A stretch of 64,000 nt of DNA from Cheiracanthium punctorium (lineage: Eukaryota; Arthropoda; Arachnida; Araneae; Cheiracanthiidae). The first letter of the stretch is position 1; the number at the start of each line of letters is the position of its first letter. The position numbers and the translations under genes are program-made. The stretch spans positions 124,001 through 188,000 of the forward strand of contig JAWZYV010006135.1 of NCBI GenBank assembly GCA_038373885.1, in the 5' to 3' direction. This document shows, in pieces, positions 10,013 to 22,551 of the stretch. The notes beneath the pieces were generated by a model that saw only the letters and a program-made list of their open reading frames with translations, was not told the DNA's origin and ran no database searches.

Positions 10013-13000
10013 CATGGGATCAATAGAAGAGGGGTCCCACAATGGATTATATTTAAAATGAAATGATTTTTAGTTTATTTTCGGTTTTTAAAGAAACAGT
10101 TGAGTATGAGTACCGCTGAAAAATTTTATTTTTTAACCCCTTACAAAGGTCAGGCCTGAAGGACATAGATCTATTATTGATATATCTGAATCTATGAGTG
10201 CAAGATACATTCAAAAATGTATTGAGTGATTTCAGCACACCTCCTCAGCACCTGTTCGTGATAAAAAAATAGTATAATAGTAGCATTTTTTTTATTAAAG
10301 AGCATTCGACACTTAAGGAGATATTTTATTTATAAAAAATTCTTTTTAAATTTATACATTTAAACCATCCATGCATTTTAGATAAATCTAAACTTAAATT
10401 TCACATTTATTTAAATTTTTATTGTGAATCTTCACACAAATCATTATTTTGTATCCTAAATGAAAGGGAATGCATAAAAAACATTTCATAAGTAATTAGA
10501 GGATCCCAGTAGCAGATCCAGGAATTTTTAATTTTTTTTTTCCTCTGGGGGGGGGGGGGGCAGAGGAGGCTAATTTTAAAGAAAAAAAACTTTATTGATC
10601 TAAAGATGCACAGAGTATGTATGCACAGCTAAGATGCACAATTAGCAAAATGTTACCGTAAGCAATGCAATTTGTTTTGGGAGGGGCTAATTAAAAGCTT
10701 ATTTTAACTATGCAAAATGTACATAAAAACAAAATTTACCCTTTACAAATGTATTTTTTGCGGGGGTGGGGACTGAAAGCCCCTTGCACCTCCCCTCACT
10801 GCAGGAGCTTCCGAAACACTTTGAGGGGGACCTTAAGACTTTTGTGGTATGATGTTGCTAATAGAGCTCCGTCCAATAAGTCCAGATAAACTCATACAAG
10901 TTGCCCCGTAGCAGAAACACTGCGACACGGCGACAATGTCGCGGACACAGAATCTGCTTGCGGACAGTTTTTGTCGGCATATTAAAAAAAAAAAAGTTTT
11001 TAATTGTCTGCTGTAAAAAAAAAAAAAAATATTTTAACTGTCCGCAACTTTCGGGAACATTTTGCCGCGGCTCGTTACGCTGTCTCCGCTCTGCGATGAC
11101 GTCCCTAACGTGAAAAACGCACGAAAAAGAGCGGCCGAATCTAGCTTTTACACACCTCTGAATCCTCCTGGTTTCCCATTTTTATTATTTGCCAACGATC
11201 ATCATTCTTTATTTCCCCTGCACCATTTTGGATTTGTTTTGCAGCCCTTCGCAAAAATGCATTTATTTAAAATGGCCCCTTCAGATAAATATGATTAAAT
11301 ACAATAACCCCATCATAAAAATATGAATGACTGATTGAAAACTGCCCTTCTACAAAATTACCTTCTAAATCAGACCTTTCTCACAGATATTACTCATTAA
11401 AATGTCTTTTACAAATGTTCTATTTTTTTCAGATCGAAATATTATTATTATTGCTTTTTTCATCGTATGTTTTCATTTGCACGAGCTGATTACCCTGAAA
11501 GTGCCCCTAATGCAATGTTTTGTTTTTTGCTGACTCAAGTGAGAACTGGATGACAGAACTACGTGCGTATTTCGCTGGGAAGAGGGAAGAAAATATAGTT
11601 GAAAAATACAAAATTGTTTTAAGTCATCTAAGAATTTAATTTCCTCAAATATCGGTAGTTACGTTTGATAAATACGTAGCTACGAATTATTAACAATTAT
11701 TATTCGAGAGTTCGTCGCCAGTTGTTTAGTTATTCCTCTTCTCTTTTAATTGTTTTGCACACTTGCAAGCTTTTCGCTCTTTTTTTTTTTTTTTTTTCCC
11801 CTGAACGATTTACTCTATTTAACAGGCTTTATTATGCATTATTCATAATTATTACAGATATTTACTAACCATAAATAACTAAGAATGATATAAAAAGTGT
11901 CTTAGCAAAACTACATTTTGCAATTCTGAAATTAAGTGGGACTTCAAGAAATTTATCTGAAAATTGAGCGATTTGAGACATTTTGCGAATACAGCACTTG
12001 AAATGTATTATGTTTTGCCAAAATTAAGCATAGGTGCAGCTGGGGTTATTTGCACCCGATGCAGTCCTTTCGTTTTCTGCCACATTCTACTAAAGGCCAG
12101 AGCAGACTTCAGTGCTTTCCGTACGCTAGAATGGGTACTCAATGTATTTTTCCGTATCTTCAAGACGGATTGCGGAGAAAAGTGTGCCCATTGTATGTTT
12201 GGCGTGGTTTTGTGGTTTCACGGGTTATCCTTTGTTGGCGAATCCCGACTGGTCATTAAAAGCCTATAAATTTTTAGACCCTGCACTGTTCCCCCCCTTT
12301 TACAAAGCGTGCACGTGCAAATTGACCTTTAAAAAACTCATATCGTGCAGCATATATAGCATGCGGCGTATCGTGCAGCGTACGGCGATCACACGCGAGT
12401 CTGCGCTCGCCTTAAGTGTCAGTATTCTCCGGTCGCTTATCTTTGTTTTTATCTTGCTGCCTTCGCGAACTGCCACCGCCCCCCTCTTATTATGCCACTC
12501 TTTTGCTTATAAAAAAAGTGGAGTAATTTCAGAATAAGGTAATTCAGACTATTGATAAGATTTGGTATTCTAAATTTACAAATCATATACATCTGAAATT
12601 TTGAAAAATTTCAACATTTTACTAAATGAAGAAAAAAAAAAGTTAAAGCAAAGGTAAAGTAATTCTGGAAATGTAAGTCTTCAGAAAACAAATAACTGTC
12701 ATAGTCTAACAGTTAGGTTATTCTTAGAATAAACTATTATCAATTTAAGCTTATTTTGCTCTCAAAAACTAAAAAAAAATTTTTTTTTTTAATAATTCCG
12801 GAAGTTTTTTTCTTTATGAAATTGTTTAAATACTTTCTGTAACAGAATGTTATTTATTTTAATCAGCTAGTTACAAAACTTGCTGCTTAAAATAAAATGT
12901 GTAATTCATACGATTTTAATTTATATTTTTTTTTTTTTACATTACGAAATTGAAGTTTAGAGAGAAGATTTATTGCTTTTAAGGGAACAGTTTACACCAA

Positions 13001-14657
13001 AGGTCAAAGAATCAATTTTCTTTCTGCTTGCTAAATTATACAAATTTTGACACCTTATTTTTAATCATATGCCAAAAATATCACGAGATACTGCAACTTT
13101 TTTTCATACACTCAGCGCAATTTCATTGGCAAACAAACTCTTTAGATGGCCTTTTCTCCATGTTCATATTTTCTTTAATTACATGTTTTAAACATAAGGC
13201 TTTTTTTTTTCTTTTTTTTTTTTTTTTTTTTTTGGTATTTGAGATAAAGATTTAATTTTTTTTTTTTTTTTTTTTTTTGTACATGTTCTTTATTACTGTT
13301 CTTATCTGATAAATCTGTGCATGGAATTAGCCTTCAGTTTTTTTTCTTTTTCTTTTGTATTTTACAGAAATCATATGAAGATATGTTACATTTTATTGTT
13401 TTACACTATCGTATATTAGTAGAAAAACTATATTAGATGCAATATTAGATGTATCTGAAAATCCATGCACAGCCTTGTGTAATATATATTTGAAAACCTT
13501 TTATTATTTTTTTTTTTAATTGGACAAAATTTTTTATTTTTTTAAGTAGTAGATTTTTTTTAAATCAGTTTTTTAAACTTTTTAAATAATTTTACTTAAA
13601 TGTGCAGTTTAAAGAGATTTATTTTTTCAAAATGTACTATTAGTTGAACATTGAAAGGCATCCAGTTCATCATTTGTACTATAGTTTAAAAAAATGCTGA
13701 AATGGTAAACTATTTCCTTACAGGGACTTAGTTAGCATGCCATAAAAAAATTAAAATTATTTAAAATATTTTTAATATTTTTAACATTTTTTCTTACATA
13801 TCTTATTTATAATAATAATTTTTTTGATATGTTTTAAGAATAAAAGAATAGTGCTTGTTTAAAAACTTATATTCACATTTCATGAATGAGCAAGCATCAA
13901 ATTAGAAGAGTGTGTAAGAGGAGGAACAAATACATTTCAGTAACTTGATTTTAAATGGTGCTGTACATCCAACAGTTGGATGCAATACAAAATTTGTATA
14001 TGACTCAGAAAAAGGGGGGGGGAAGGAACTAACTATGCACTGTAAGTCAAAACACACATTACAACCCTACAAGTTTTGTGGATAAGCCCTAGTCCTTTTC
14101 AGATTATTTCGAACCAGTTTTCTGTAATATGCTATCTAACTATACTTTATTATGGAACTCAAGCACCCTTTTTGAAAACAGGCTGTCCTTTCTTAATCTT
14201 CTCCCGGCGGCCTTTTTTTCCCCTCTAGAGCCTATGTATTTGTTCTTCCTCTTACACAATTATTTAACAGCAGTGGTTAAAAATTGTTGGTTTTATGTAT
14301 GAATTATCCTCTAAAATTACACGCAAAATTTTGCAGACTAATTATGAAACTCTGAAAGTTTGTCGCAGACAGCTACAAAACATTCTGCCACTGGGACGAA
14401 TTGTACGTAACACATACAATTTGGAGGTTCAAGGGTGATCCCCTCCTCAGAGGCAAGGGAGTGCATGTTAAATGCTGATGTTAAAGGTGTATCTACACCA
14501 TATCAGACTATAGAAATGTATAAAAATCAGTTGCTCTGGACTCTCTCGCATTTCATTTTAAACAGAACAGAAACTGAAAACAAAATGTGATGAAACCAAC
14601 ACAAAGTATTTAAGGATGTTTTAAATGGAAGTTCATTATAAATTAATTAGTTTAAGG
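10013..14657. other. AT-rich intergenic or intronic sequence
   Basis: No gene is supported. A decayed G-run MITE starts near 10508 (CAGTAGCAGATCCAGG). A slightly GC-richer patch covers 10860-11120, with CGCGGACA and TGCGGACAG words, and another lies around 12300-12480. The rest is dominated by long T runs (11780, 12780, 13200-13280, 13510). ORFs over the T runs are low-complexity translations. Confidence 0.5.
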
Positions 14658-15342
14658 CAGGGATGGGCAAACTTTATCAGTCGTGGGCCAAAAATAAAAT
14701 TTTAAAAAGTTTGGCGGGCCGAGATAAATTTTTCTAAAATTTTAAAAACAATATACAAGTATTACAATTTAAATATGTTAATGAGATGAATAAAATTGCG
14801 ATTTCATTTTCAAAAGTTCCTTATATTGAGGTTCGAAGTGAGATTCACCGATTCTAAGGAACGAGGCTAAATGCTTATCTGTCAGTTTACTTCTGAAAGA
14901 ATTCTCTCTAAGGTTCATAATTGAGAACACTTGTTCACATATATAAGATGAAGCAAACATACATAGCACTGATTTTTTGGGCGTGAGATATTAAATTTGG
15001 AAAACTTACTTCGTAAAACTCTGGCATATTTAGAAACAACTGCTTGAGATGATTGTTAGACTACAATTCAATTAATTCAAGCTGCAAATCTGACCTCACT
15101 GCTTCACAATTTACGTTGAAAGGCATGGTAAAAATATCCAATTCTGTTTGAATGGCACCGAAATCTTAAAATCTGCATTCGAACTCAAAGTGCACTTTTT
15201 CCAAGCCATCTTCATAGTTCTAAATATCGATTTATAATATATAAATATACATATTCTTTCAATTTGCGTCAGACCGACAAATTAAAATTCCATCCTCGGG
15301 CCGGATAAAATGTTCCTGCGGGCCGTAATTTGCCCATCCCTG
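14658..15342 (-). mobile_element. hAT transposon remnant, deletion derivative (CAGGGATGGGCAAAC ends)
   Basis: The left end CAGGGATGGGCAAAC and right end GTTTGCCCATCCCTG-like sequence (ATTTGCCCATCCCTG) are inverted repeats. The flanks GTTTAAGG (14650-14657) and GTTTAGGG (15343-15350) match at seven of eight positions. The 685 bp element keeps only the C-terminal end of the transposase on the minus strand. The TIR-proximal GGGCC words repeat at both ends. Confidence 0.9.
14778..15180 (-). pseudogene. hAT transposase C-terminus (GTF2IRD2/ZBED5-like), broken
   Basis: Reading down the minus strand: AIQTELDIFTMPFNVN, then LQLELIEL, a stop in place of the usual Gln or Gly, then LKQLFLNMPEFYEVSFPN, a frame change, and finally YICEQVFSIMNLRENSFRSK followed by LTDKHLASFLRI. 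This is the conserved end of the hAT group domesticated in vertebrates as GTF2IRD2. It includes the C-terminal dimerisation (hATC) region with its CEQVFS signature. A stop and a frameshift make it inactive. Confidence 0.8.
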
Positions 15343-16791
15343 GTTTAGGGGTTATTTTTATTAAAAATTTAAATTTAAAAAGTCAGCATTTCATTTACGT
15401 AGATATATGAAAAATATTTTGAACTTATTAGACTTCTGGGCAATTTTCGTTAAAGACACATGGATTCTTTTAAATAAATAAAATTCAAAATCAAAGCTAG
15501 ACTTGACTAAAGTTTCTGAAGTTAGTGTCTATCAGCTGAAAAAGGGTGGTCCCTTTGTTCTACCCGAAACATGCGTACTGATCTATTTTTATTTATGTGT
15601 ACTTTTAATAGTTTTTAATTATATTTTGTTTTTAACACTAGCTTTTGTGACTATTTTTTAATATTGAATTATTTGTCAAGTTTTTGAGCATGGTTTGAGG
15701 AAAATTAATTAATCTTTCACAATCATTGCTCAGCTAAATTATAATGGATGATTTAGAATTCAAACTTTAATAATGCAATATTCTCTTTACAATACAGTAT
15801 TCGGCTGTCAAACCCATTGTTTAAAAAATGCACTTTAAGGAGTTTGACTAGCAGCTGAATATTTTTTTAGAGTGATTATTAATTGATGCATAAGATGCTA
15901 GCCATCCCAAGTGATTCAGAGTCATCTAGGTGCATAATGCTCATCCTTGAAGTAGATAGTAAATAAATCTGATGCTGAGACAGTCTATATCTACATATTT
16001 TCATAATTGAGGTAACTTCAAATATTTTATGCATATTTATATTAGTAAAATTACATAATTTAAATTTATCCATTTTTTTAAGTGTCCTTAATTGTGCATC
16101 TTCACCTAATGTATGCAAGATAATAATTTTAAAAAAAATATTACTTTAAAAATTTATTTCTCATAAAAAATAGTAATTAGCATATCAATAGAAAACTTTT
16201 ATAGTAAAGGGAGGGGGGGGGAGGCTCAGAACTTCCGTAACCTAGGGGCCTGTATTGGGCTTAATCCGGAACTGGACATCAGGAAGAAACTAGTCGAAAT
16301 ATACGTATGCTGAAACGTCTCACAAAAACTCTTTGAAGTAAATTTAGAGATAATCAAAATCAATTTTTTTATTGAAATTTGCATACAGATATTTTTTATG
16401 ATCAATATACTTCCTTTCACTTTGTACAAGGAAATAAAAAAAATTAAGGATAAATGAGAAAACATATTTGAAATACTTACTTAGGAAAAATATACAATGA
16501 AATATCCTCTTAACATTTAATCCTAGAAAAAAATAAAAATATAAATGTTGCATACATACAGCTGAAAAGGAATTTCACTAAAACTGAAGGTGGTGGGCGC
16601 CACCGATAGTGCTACATACGGATTTTAATGTGTTTTTACTTGTTTTTAAATGATTTTAACTATCCGTCACTTTGCTTTTAAACTGAATAGTACTTTTATA
16701 ATATGCAAAATTGTTACGCTTTTTTTCTACACGTGATTAAAAGAAAAACAAACAAAAAATATAGTTTAATATAAAACATTATTTGCAATGT
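15343..16791. other. AT-rich sequence, no gene
   Basis: Nothing coding is recognised. A short G-run segment at 16208-16275 (GGGAGGGGGGGGAGGCTC onward) resembles a MITE end. Other ORFs are AT-driven. Confidence 0.45.
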
Positions 16792-17909
16792 GTATGCGCT
16801 ATTGATGACCATAAATATACTTTAATGGCACTTTTTCGTTACGTGCACCACAGCCAAATTTGGTGATTTTTTTTTTTTTCTGGTAGTAGAGGACGAAGCT
16901 TGGCAACGTTATTTTCTAAAAACCCATCCTCGATTGCATGGCGATCTTGTTTTTTTTTTTTTTTTTTTGGTAACCTTACTTCTTGATACGTAGTACATTT
17001 GCTACTGCTTGAAAAGCAAAGGAGAACATATCAGTTGGAGTACTCATTGTACTAATCCTTAAGTGAGTAATGAATTCATACACGAATTTATAGTTCCACG
17101 TGCATAGTAAACGAGCCATTTTATTTCAGTTTCATATTTTTCGTCTCGTGTAGTGGTTGTTACTCCTTGGAATAAGAGCCGATCAATGGTGTTTTTTAAT
17201 AACTTTCTTTTAAAGCTATATGGCCGGAAATGGTTATTGTGTTACGTATTTTAATTAAAGTTATTTCATTTTTTATGTAAAAGGAATTTTGTATAGTGTA
17301 GTTCAAAGTTTTGATAGTGTTGTGGCATTTTTTTTTGTATAGGACAGAATGAATATTTGGGATTTGCCAAAGACTGAAGTATGCGCTATTGATGACCATA
17401 AATATACTTTAATGGCACTTTTTCGTTACGTGCACCACAACCAAATTTGGTGATTTTTTTTCTGGTAGTAGAGGACGAAGCTTGGCAACGTTATTTTCTG
17501 GAAACTCATCCTCGATTGCATGGTGATCTTGATTTTTTTTTTTTTTTTTTTGGTAACCTTACTTCTTGATGCGTAGTACATTTGCTACTGCTTGAAAAGC
17601 AAAGGAGAACATATCAGTTGGAGTACTCATTGTACTAATCCTTAAGTGAGTAATGAATTCATACACGAATTTATAGTTCCACGTGCATAGTAAACGAGCC
17701 ATTTTATTTCAGTTTCATATTTTTCGTCTCGTGTAGTGGTTGTTACTCCTTGGAATAAGAGCCGATCAATGGTGTTTTTTAATAATTTTCTTTTAAAGCT
17801 GTATGACCGGAAATGGTTATTGTGTTATGTATTTTAATTAAAGTTATTTCATTTTTTATGTAAAAGGAATTTTGTATAGTGTAGTTCAAAGTTTTGATAG
17901 TGTTGTGGC

Positions 17910-17940
<31 letters not shown>

Positions 17941-17984
17941 GTGTATAGGACAGAATGAATATTTGGAATTTGCCAAAGACTGAA
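16792..17984 (+). repeat. Direct tandem duplication, unit about 590-606 bp
   Basis: Copy 1 (16792-17378) and copy 2 (17379-17984) are nearly identical from GTATGCGCTATTGATGACC to GCCAAAGACTGAA. They differ mainly in T-run length and a few substitutions. The junction at 17378/17379 joins ..ACTGAA directly to GTATGCGC. The high identity indicates a recent event. Confidence 0.9.
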
Positions 17985-18015
17985 GAGGATGCTGTTAAGC
18001 CAGAGCTCATTTTAG
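17949..18015 (+). CDS. Candidate short first coding exon, unidentified
   Basis: A long T run and TGTATAG acceptor precede GACAGAATG. The ATG opens MNIWNLPKTEEDAVKPELIL, and the exon ends at TTTTAG followed by the donor GTAAG. In the upstream duplicate the same acceptor and MNIWDLPKTE start exist, but the exon is cut off at the duplication junction. The acidic, short N-terminus recalls first exons of some DNA transposases (Merlin/ISXO2-like), but this is a weak impression only. No following exon was found in the AT-rich 18016-18704. Confidence 0.3.
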
Positions 18016-18704
18016 GTAAGAAAAAAGGCAGCATGCAAAGGTTGTAAAAAAGGGCATCATTATTTTAAAAGGGTATTCTATTTCTTAAAAAGGGCAGTAC
18101 ATATCCTGATTAAAAGCATTATAACTAAAAAAAATAAAAAATTGAGTAATACAAAGCATTGGTGGTTAATACATTAATAATAATTAATTGGTAATGCTTA
18201 TTAATAAATTAATTACTAGTCTTTATTAAAAATAACATTAAGTTGATAAAGCTAAATCATGTAAAAGAGTTAATTACTTTTTAAGTAACTTTGTTAGTTA
18301 ACATATTAAAATAAATTAGAAATAGTTAAGTTAATAAGAATATTTCTTTAAAAGATTTTTAAGGTTTTTTTTTTCTTTTTATAACAAAAATAATCACCTA
18401 AACATACCTAACAGACAAGACAATGCTTAATTAAGTAAACATTTTGCATAAGAAGATTTTAATAAAAGATTTAAAGCTAACTACTATGTGGAAGTAGGGG
18501 AAAAAAGTATCAACGGATTGCGCTTCAAGCAACCCGAAAACAGAAAGGAAAAGTCACATTGGCAGCAATAACCTGCCAAACCTCTAAGACGCGATACACT
18601 ATGTCATGCACAGTGATGTGGGGTGAACATTAAGGAATATTAAAAGATTTACGTGTAATGAATAAGATTAATTTTTCTAAATGACAAAAATCCTTGCACA
18701 ATTA
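18016..18704. other. AT-rich sequence, no feature seen
   Basis: Rich in TTAAT words. No ORF, repeat or RNA gene is recognised. Confidence 0.4.
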
Positions 18705-19370
18705 CAGTATACTCTCAATTATCCAGTTTGCGGATTATCTGTGCCCATTTTGGACTCAAAAAAAAAATTTTTTTAAGAGAAACATTTTCATGCTTATCAT
18801 GTATATAAAATCAATGTTGATCTCAATTAGAATCTTGTCCGGTTTAGTTAATAGCACTCAAGTCATGTCAAAGCGAGTCATTTAGGAGTACCTGCAGTAA
18901 AACAGTTCCCGTGTAGTTGTAACCCTACCTCTTGAACATGCAAAAGAATTCAAAGGTTTCGAAAATCTGGATGTTTTCAAAGTGATGTAAGCCTGGCTTT
19001 CAGTATCTGACATCATTACTGACTGTGTTGTTAAATCTAATAGTGACAATACTACTGGTGCAGATGTACTAAATAAGGGAGATACAATTTCTCATTCTGC
19101 TGCAGTTGATTATGGTGACATTACCGTGGTTTGTAAAAGATGTGTCAATGTACAACAAGAGATGAACAAACAGAAGCAAAGACGCTTTAGAGATTTTTTT
19201 TAGGAGTAAATATTGATAGGAAAATTTCTAATTTGATGATATGCAGCATGCAAATGTAAGCAATTTTTATATTTCTATACTGATGTTAATTTTTTCATAA
19301 TAAAAAGAAGTTTTCGGATTATCTGGGATATCCTTCCTGGTGATCGGCCTGGATAATCGGGAGTGCACTG
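18705..19370 (+). mobile_element. Tigger/pogo (Tc1-mariner superfamily) remnant
   Basis: The left end CAGTATACTCTCAATTATCC and inverted right end CAGTGCACTCCCGATTATCC are matched TIRs. The element is flanked by TA on both sides (18703-18704, 19371-19372), the duplication of this superfamily. Internal GGATTATCTG words echo the TIR. The 666 bp length leaves only part of a transposase. Confidence 0.88.
18905..19203 (+). pseudogene. Tigger transposase C-terminal fragment
   Basis: Reading fragments are EHAKEFKGFENLDVFKVM, a stop, then AWLSVSDIITDCVVKSNSDN, ending in CVNVQQEMNKQKQRRFRDFF. The AWxxV..I...C.. pattern followed by an acidic linker and basic tail is characteristic of Jerky/Tigger C-termini. 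The catalytic DDE domain is absent. Confidence 0.6.
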
Positions 19371-19372
19371 TA

Positions 19373-20550
19373 TGCCTTAATAAACTTGTCAAAAATTGAT
19401 AAATGTACATAATTTTTTATGTGTGTGTGACTACACAATAAATTTTATTTTTTTAGTCTTTGAAATTACAACATTTTTTACTGAAGTCTTTTTAAAAATA
19501 TCAATGATTGTTTAATTTTGAAGAAAAGAAATACTTTAAAAAACACAAAATTTTTGAAATACATAAAAATTTTTAAAGCCCTGGTAAAATGATTCGCCTC
19601 CCACGCCCTATTTCAAACTGCTTTAAACAAAAGAATAACTCAAATAATTATTTTGTGAAGCTTTTATTAAATTAACTTCTCAAAAATACGCTGCCATATT
19701 ACTTTTCCTCACAGCCGTCTTTCCGGCCGAGATCATTGCTGTTTCTTTCCGATATCTTATTATCCATCCGGGAAATATCCAATAAGAGAGCTTCGTGGTT
19801 TCAGGATCAGAAATCAGAAGAAAAAATATCGAAGATAGCGAATCTCTCTAAAAGTTATGGTTTAGAGCCACAGAGCGCATGCGTAAACTTATTCCGAAAT
19901 TTATTTGCGCGCAAAAGCATTACCAGATTAAAGGGAATTCCCCTAAAATTGAAGCGATCCTAAAAGAAAAATAATGTAGCGAACTACCCATCAATACCAG
20001 ACTTCCTGAATGAGTGCGCAAATTAAATTATGAAACGTAAAAAAATAAAAAGTTCATAACTAAAGGAGAATTTTTATTGAAAATACACGAGAACTTTTAA
20101 TAAATTAAAATGTAACATTTCAGAATATAAAGTAAATATATTAAACGCAGATACTAAAAGTTTGATTAGTTTAACAAATTTAAATTTTAATAACTAAATT
20201 CTAAAATACCGGCTTTCAAGATGAATTTCGGCAATGACATACGGCATTTTAATGACTTAGTTAAAAACACTCCAAAATGTAATTTTGTGTTTAAAGCACA
20301 ATATCTACAACTTATTGCACTTGCAATAAAAACTGTAAACTAATACCGATAATAAAACGTGGACAGTATACGCAACATGTTTCAAAACAAAAACTATTTT
20401 GTATATCTAACATAGAGTAATAGATATTTCGTAAGTATAGAGTAATAGATATATCGTAATATCAAAAGTAGACATTACTAATATAAATAACATTACGTGT
20501 CAATCCAAAGACCACGTTAAAATTCATTTCCATACATTCAGAACATTCCG
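19373..20550. other. AT-rich sequence, no gene
   Basis: Only short unconserved ORFs are seen. One at 19736-19963 is open for 75 codons but is not recognised. Confidence 0.4.
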
Positions 20551-21060
20551 CCATAATTACACCGTCCTGCCTACCTCTTACGCGGAAAAAAATGTTTTGT
20601 TTTGTCTGCACGGACTAAGAGGCTTTAGGACGGTCATCGGGAAGCGGCAGACGGGCGAAACTGCGTCAGCCTCTGAAAGGAAAATATGCGACCCCCTTTT
20701 AATAATTAACGGCACGGGCGCCCTCTGACGACACACGGAGTAAGTATCTCCCGCGGGGTGCTTCCGTTGATATTTGTTTACGTTTCAGCTACTAGCAGAC
20801 GACGCATGCGCCAAAAATTAATGAGTACGACTCCCAGCGCCACCTTTTAGGCAAATTTCATTTAGTTCTTTCGCAATGCTTGGATGATTGTCCTGAACCC
20901 TCTTAGTCCATGTTTGTCTGCTACCGGGCGGAAGTGAATCTTTGCGCAGTGATGCCAATGTTTCTGGACAAGTTTCCCCTGTTTGGAGCCTGAAAAGTCC
21001 CTGTTTCAAGAAATCCTTTGAACAATTGTGGCGCCATCTAGTGTTCTCGTAGATAACTAA
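20551..21060. promoter_or_regulatory. GC-rich patch with three CTCF-like motifs
   Basis: This 0.5 kb block is clearly more GC-rich than its surroundings and contains CpGs. It holds GCGCCCTCTGACG (20718), GCGCCACCTTTTA (20837) and GCGCCATCTAGTG (21031). All three resemble the conserved arthropod and vertebrate CTCF core in its GCGCC(M)(Y)CT orientation. A fourth similar word, GCGCCATCTGTG, is at 22648. It could be a promoter or insulator, or simply part of a decayed repeat. Confidence 0.3.
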
Positions 21061-21334
21061 CTTATTATTTTATATTGTACATTAATAGGTATTATATTGA
21101 TATAATCATAATCTATAATATTAGATGTAATATTATAATATAAAATATAGTAATACTTTAATATCAATATACATATATATTATTTTTAGTGTCGAACTTT
21201 TCCTTTCTCTTTAATTTTTTCTCAGGGGGAGACGGACCCCCTCCCCGAAATTTTGATTTTTGTTACTAAAATGATAATGATAAAATGTTTTTGTGAAAAA
21301 CTCCAGTTGTAGCCAGCCAATTTCATCCAGGATG

Positions 21335-22551
21335 AAGGACTTTTTGAGTGGTTCTAACGCGTATTCATATTACACCTGTAGGAAACAGCCTCGCGGTAGC
21401 CCACAACCCCTGACTTACATACTTCAGCCGTTTAACAATAATTGTCATGAAATCACTAAAAAGTAATTATACTATGATGTAAAAGGTATTCGATTAAAGA
21501 AATGCTTTTTAAAGCTTTATAAGATAAACTTATATAAAACTTTCTCTTCGTTATAAAAATATTAATTTTTTTTTAATAGTAAGCTTTTGAAAAACATGCT
21601 GAAATACGCGAGAATGACGATATACAAATTATAAGGGTAAATTATCAAATATTGAACTTCATATATGATTAAAAGACAACAGGAAAGAAAGGATAACAAT
21701 AAATCTATTATAACAATTAATGTAACTTAATGTAAACATGTGAGAGTTATTTAATTATGAAAAGGGAAAACATTATTCACTTTTATTCACCAAATAAAAC
21801 CTTTTTTGTATAAAACAATTTATATTGCACAGCTGCCAACTCTTCCGGTTTTTCCGGAAGATTTCTCACCACTATCTTCAAACAGTTTTATTTTACAATA
21901 AAATTTTGGACTTTTTTTAAGCTTAAATTCGTAAGTAAAAATTAGTGGTGGAAAATCATCCGGAAAAAACGGAAGAGTTGGCAGCTATGAATTGCATTAA
22001 AAAAATAAAATAAATAAATAAGTTTTAAAGAAATAATATCATCCAGGGAGTATTTAAAAACAGTACAGCAGATTGAAACTGGGAAAAGTTGCTTAAGTAC
22101 TTAGAAAAGTAACGTTTAAATTAAGCAACCTAGACTAGACAATTTTTTTTTAATATTTTGTCAAGTCAAGACGCAGACTGGAGTCTCTTTTTGCCTTTAA
22201 GTGGAACGAACGGTTAAAATGACCCGTCAAACAAATTTTTAATATGAAACGATTTTGAGACGAAGTCGGTGGGGGGAGGGGGACACGTGCCCTCCTCTGT
22301 ATCCCCCCCCCCCCCCGATATACGCCTATGGCCTATGGTTCATATGTATTACATTCTTAAGAAAACCTAATTACAATAGCTTTCTAAGAAAGGCGGAAGA
22401 CTTATCACCGCTCCCAATCCTACAGAAATTTTGGAGGCACACATGATAGATTTGAGGGGGGGGGGGCACTTATTGAATTTAAGAGCAGAATAGGGAATTT
22501 CTTTTAAATTTTAAAACAAATGTTTGTTTAAGAGATTTTGAAGTTGGGGCA
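21335..22551 (+). repeat. Dispersed repeat family A, copy 1 (left part)
   Basis: It opens with a SINE-like segment (GGTTCTAACGCGTATTCAT..) and continues through GTAAAAGGTATTCGATTAAA, a T/A-rich body and the family phrase CTATGGTTCATATGTATTA, with G and C runs. It is collinear with 60470-61680. A 161 bp MITE (21830-21990) and then a TIR element (22552-23981) are inserted, and the family resumes at 23982-24060. No coding sequence. Confidence 0.75.
21830..21990. mobile_element. MITE with long TIRs (CAACTCTTCCGG) and a 6 bp TSD
   Basis: About 40 bases at each end are inverted repeats: GCTGCCAACTCTTCCGG... and its complement around CGGAAGAGTTGGCAGCT. ATTGCA flanks both sides (21824-21829, 21991-21996). 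The paralogous family A copy at 60970 has the uninterrupted site TGTATTGCATTAAA, which confirms the insertion. A degraded relative lies at 49340-49490. Confidence 0.88.

Noticed and set aside
11964..12537. Three overlapping ORFs of 69-131 codons
   Set aside because: No conserved motif, no splice context and three frames open together in one place. Not enough to call a gene.
13028..13255. 75-codon ORF ending in a Phe run
   Set aside because: Translation of a T run. Composition is fully explained by AT bias.
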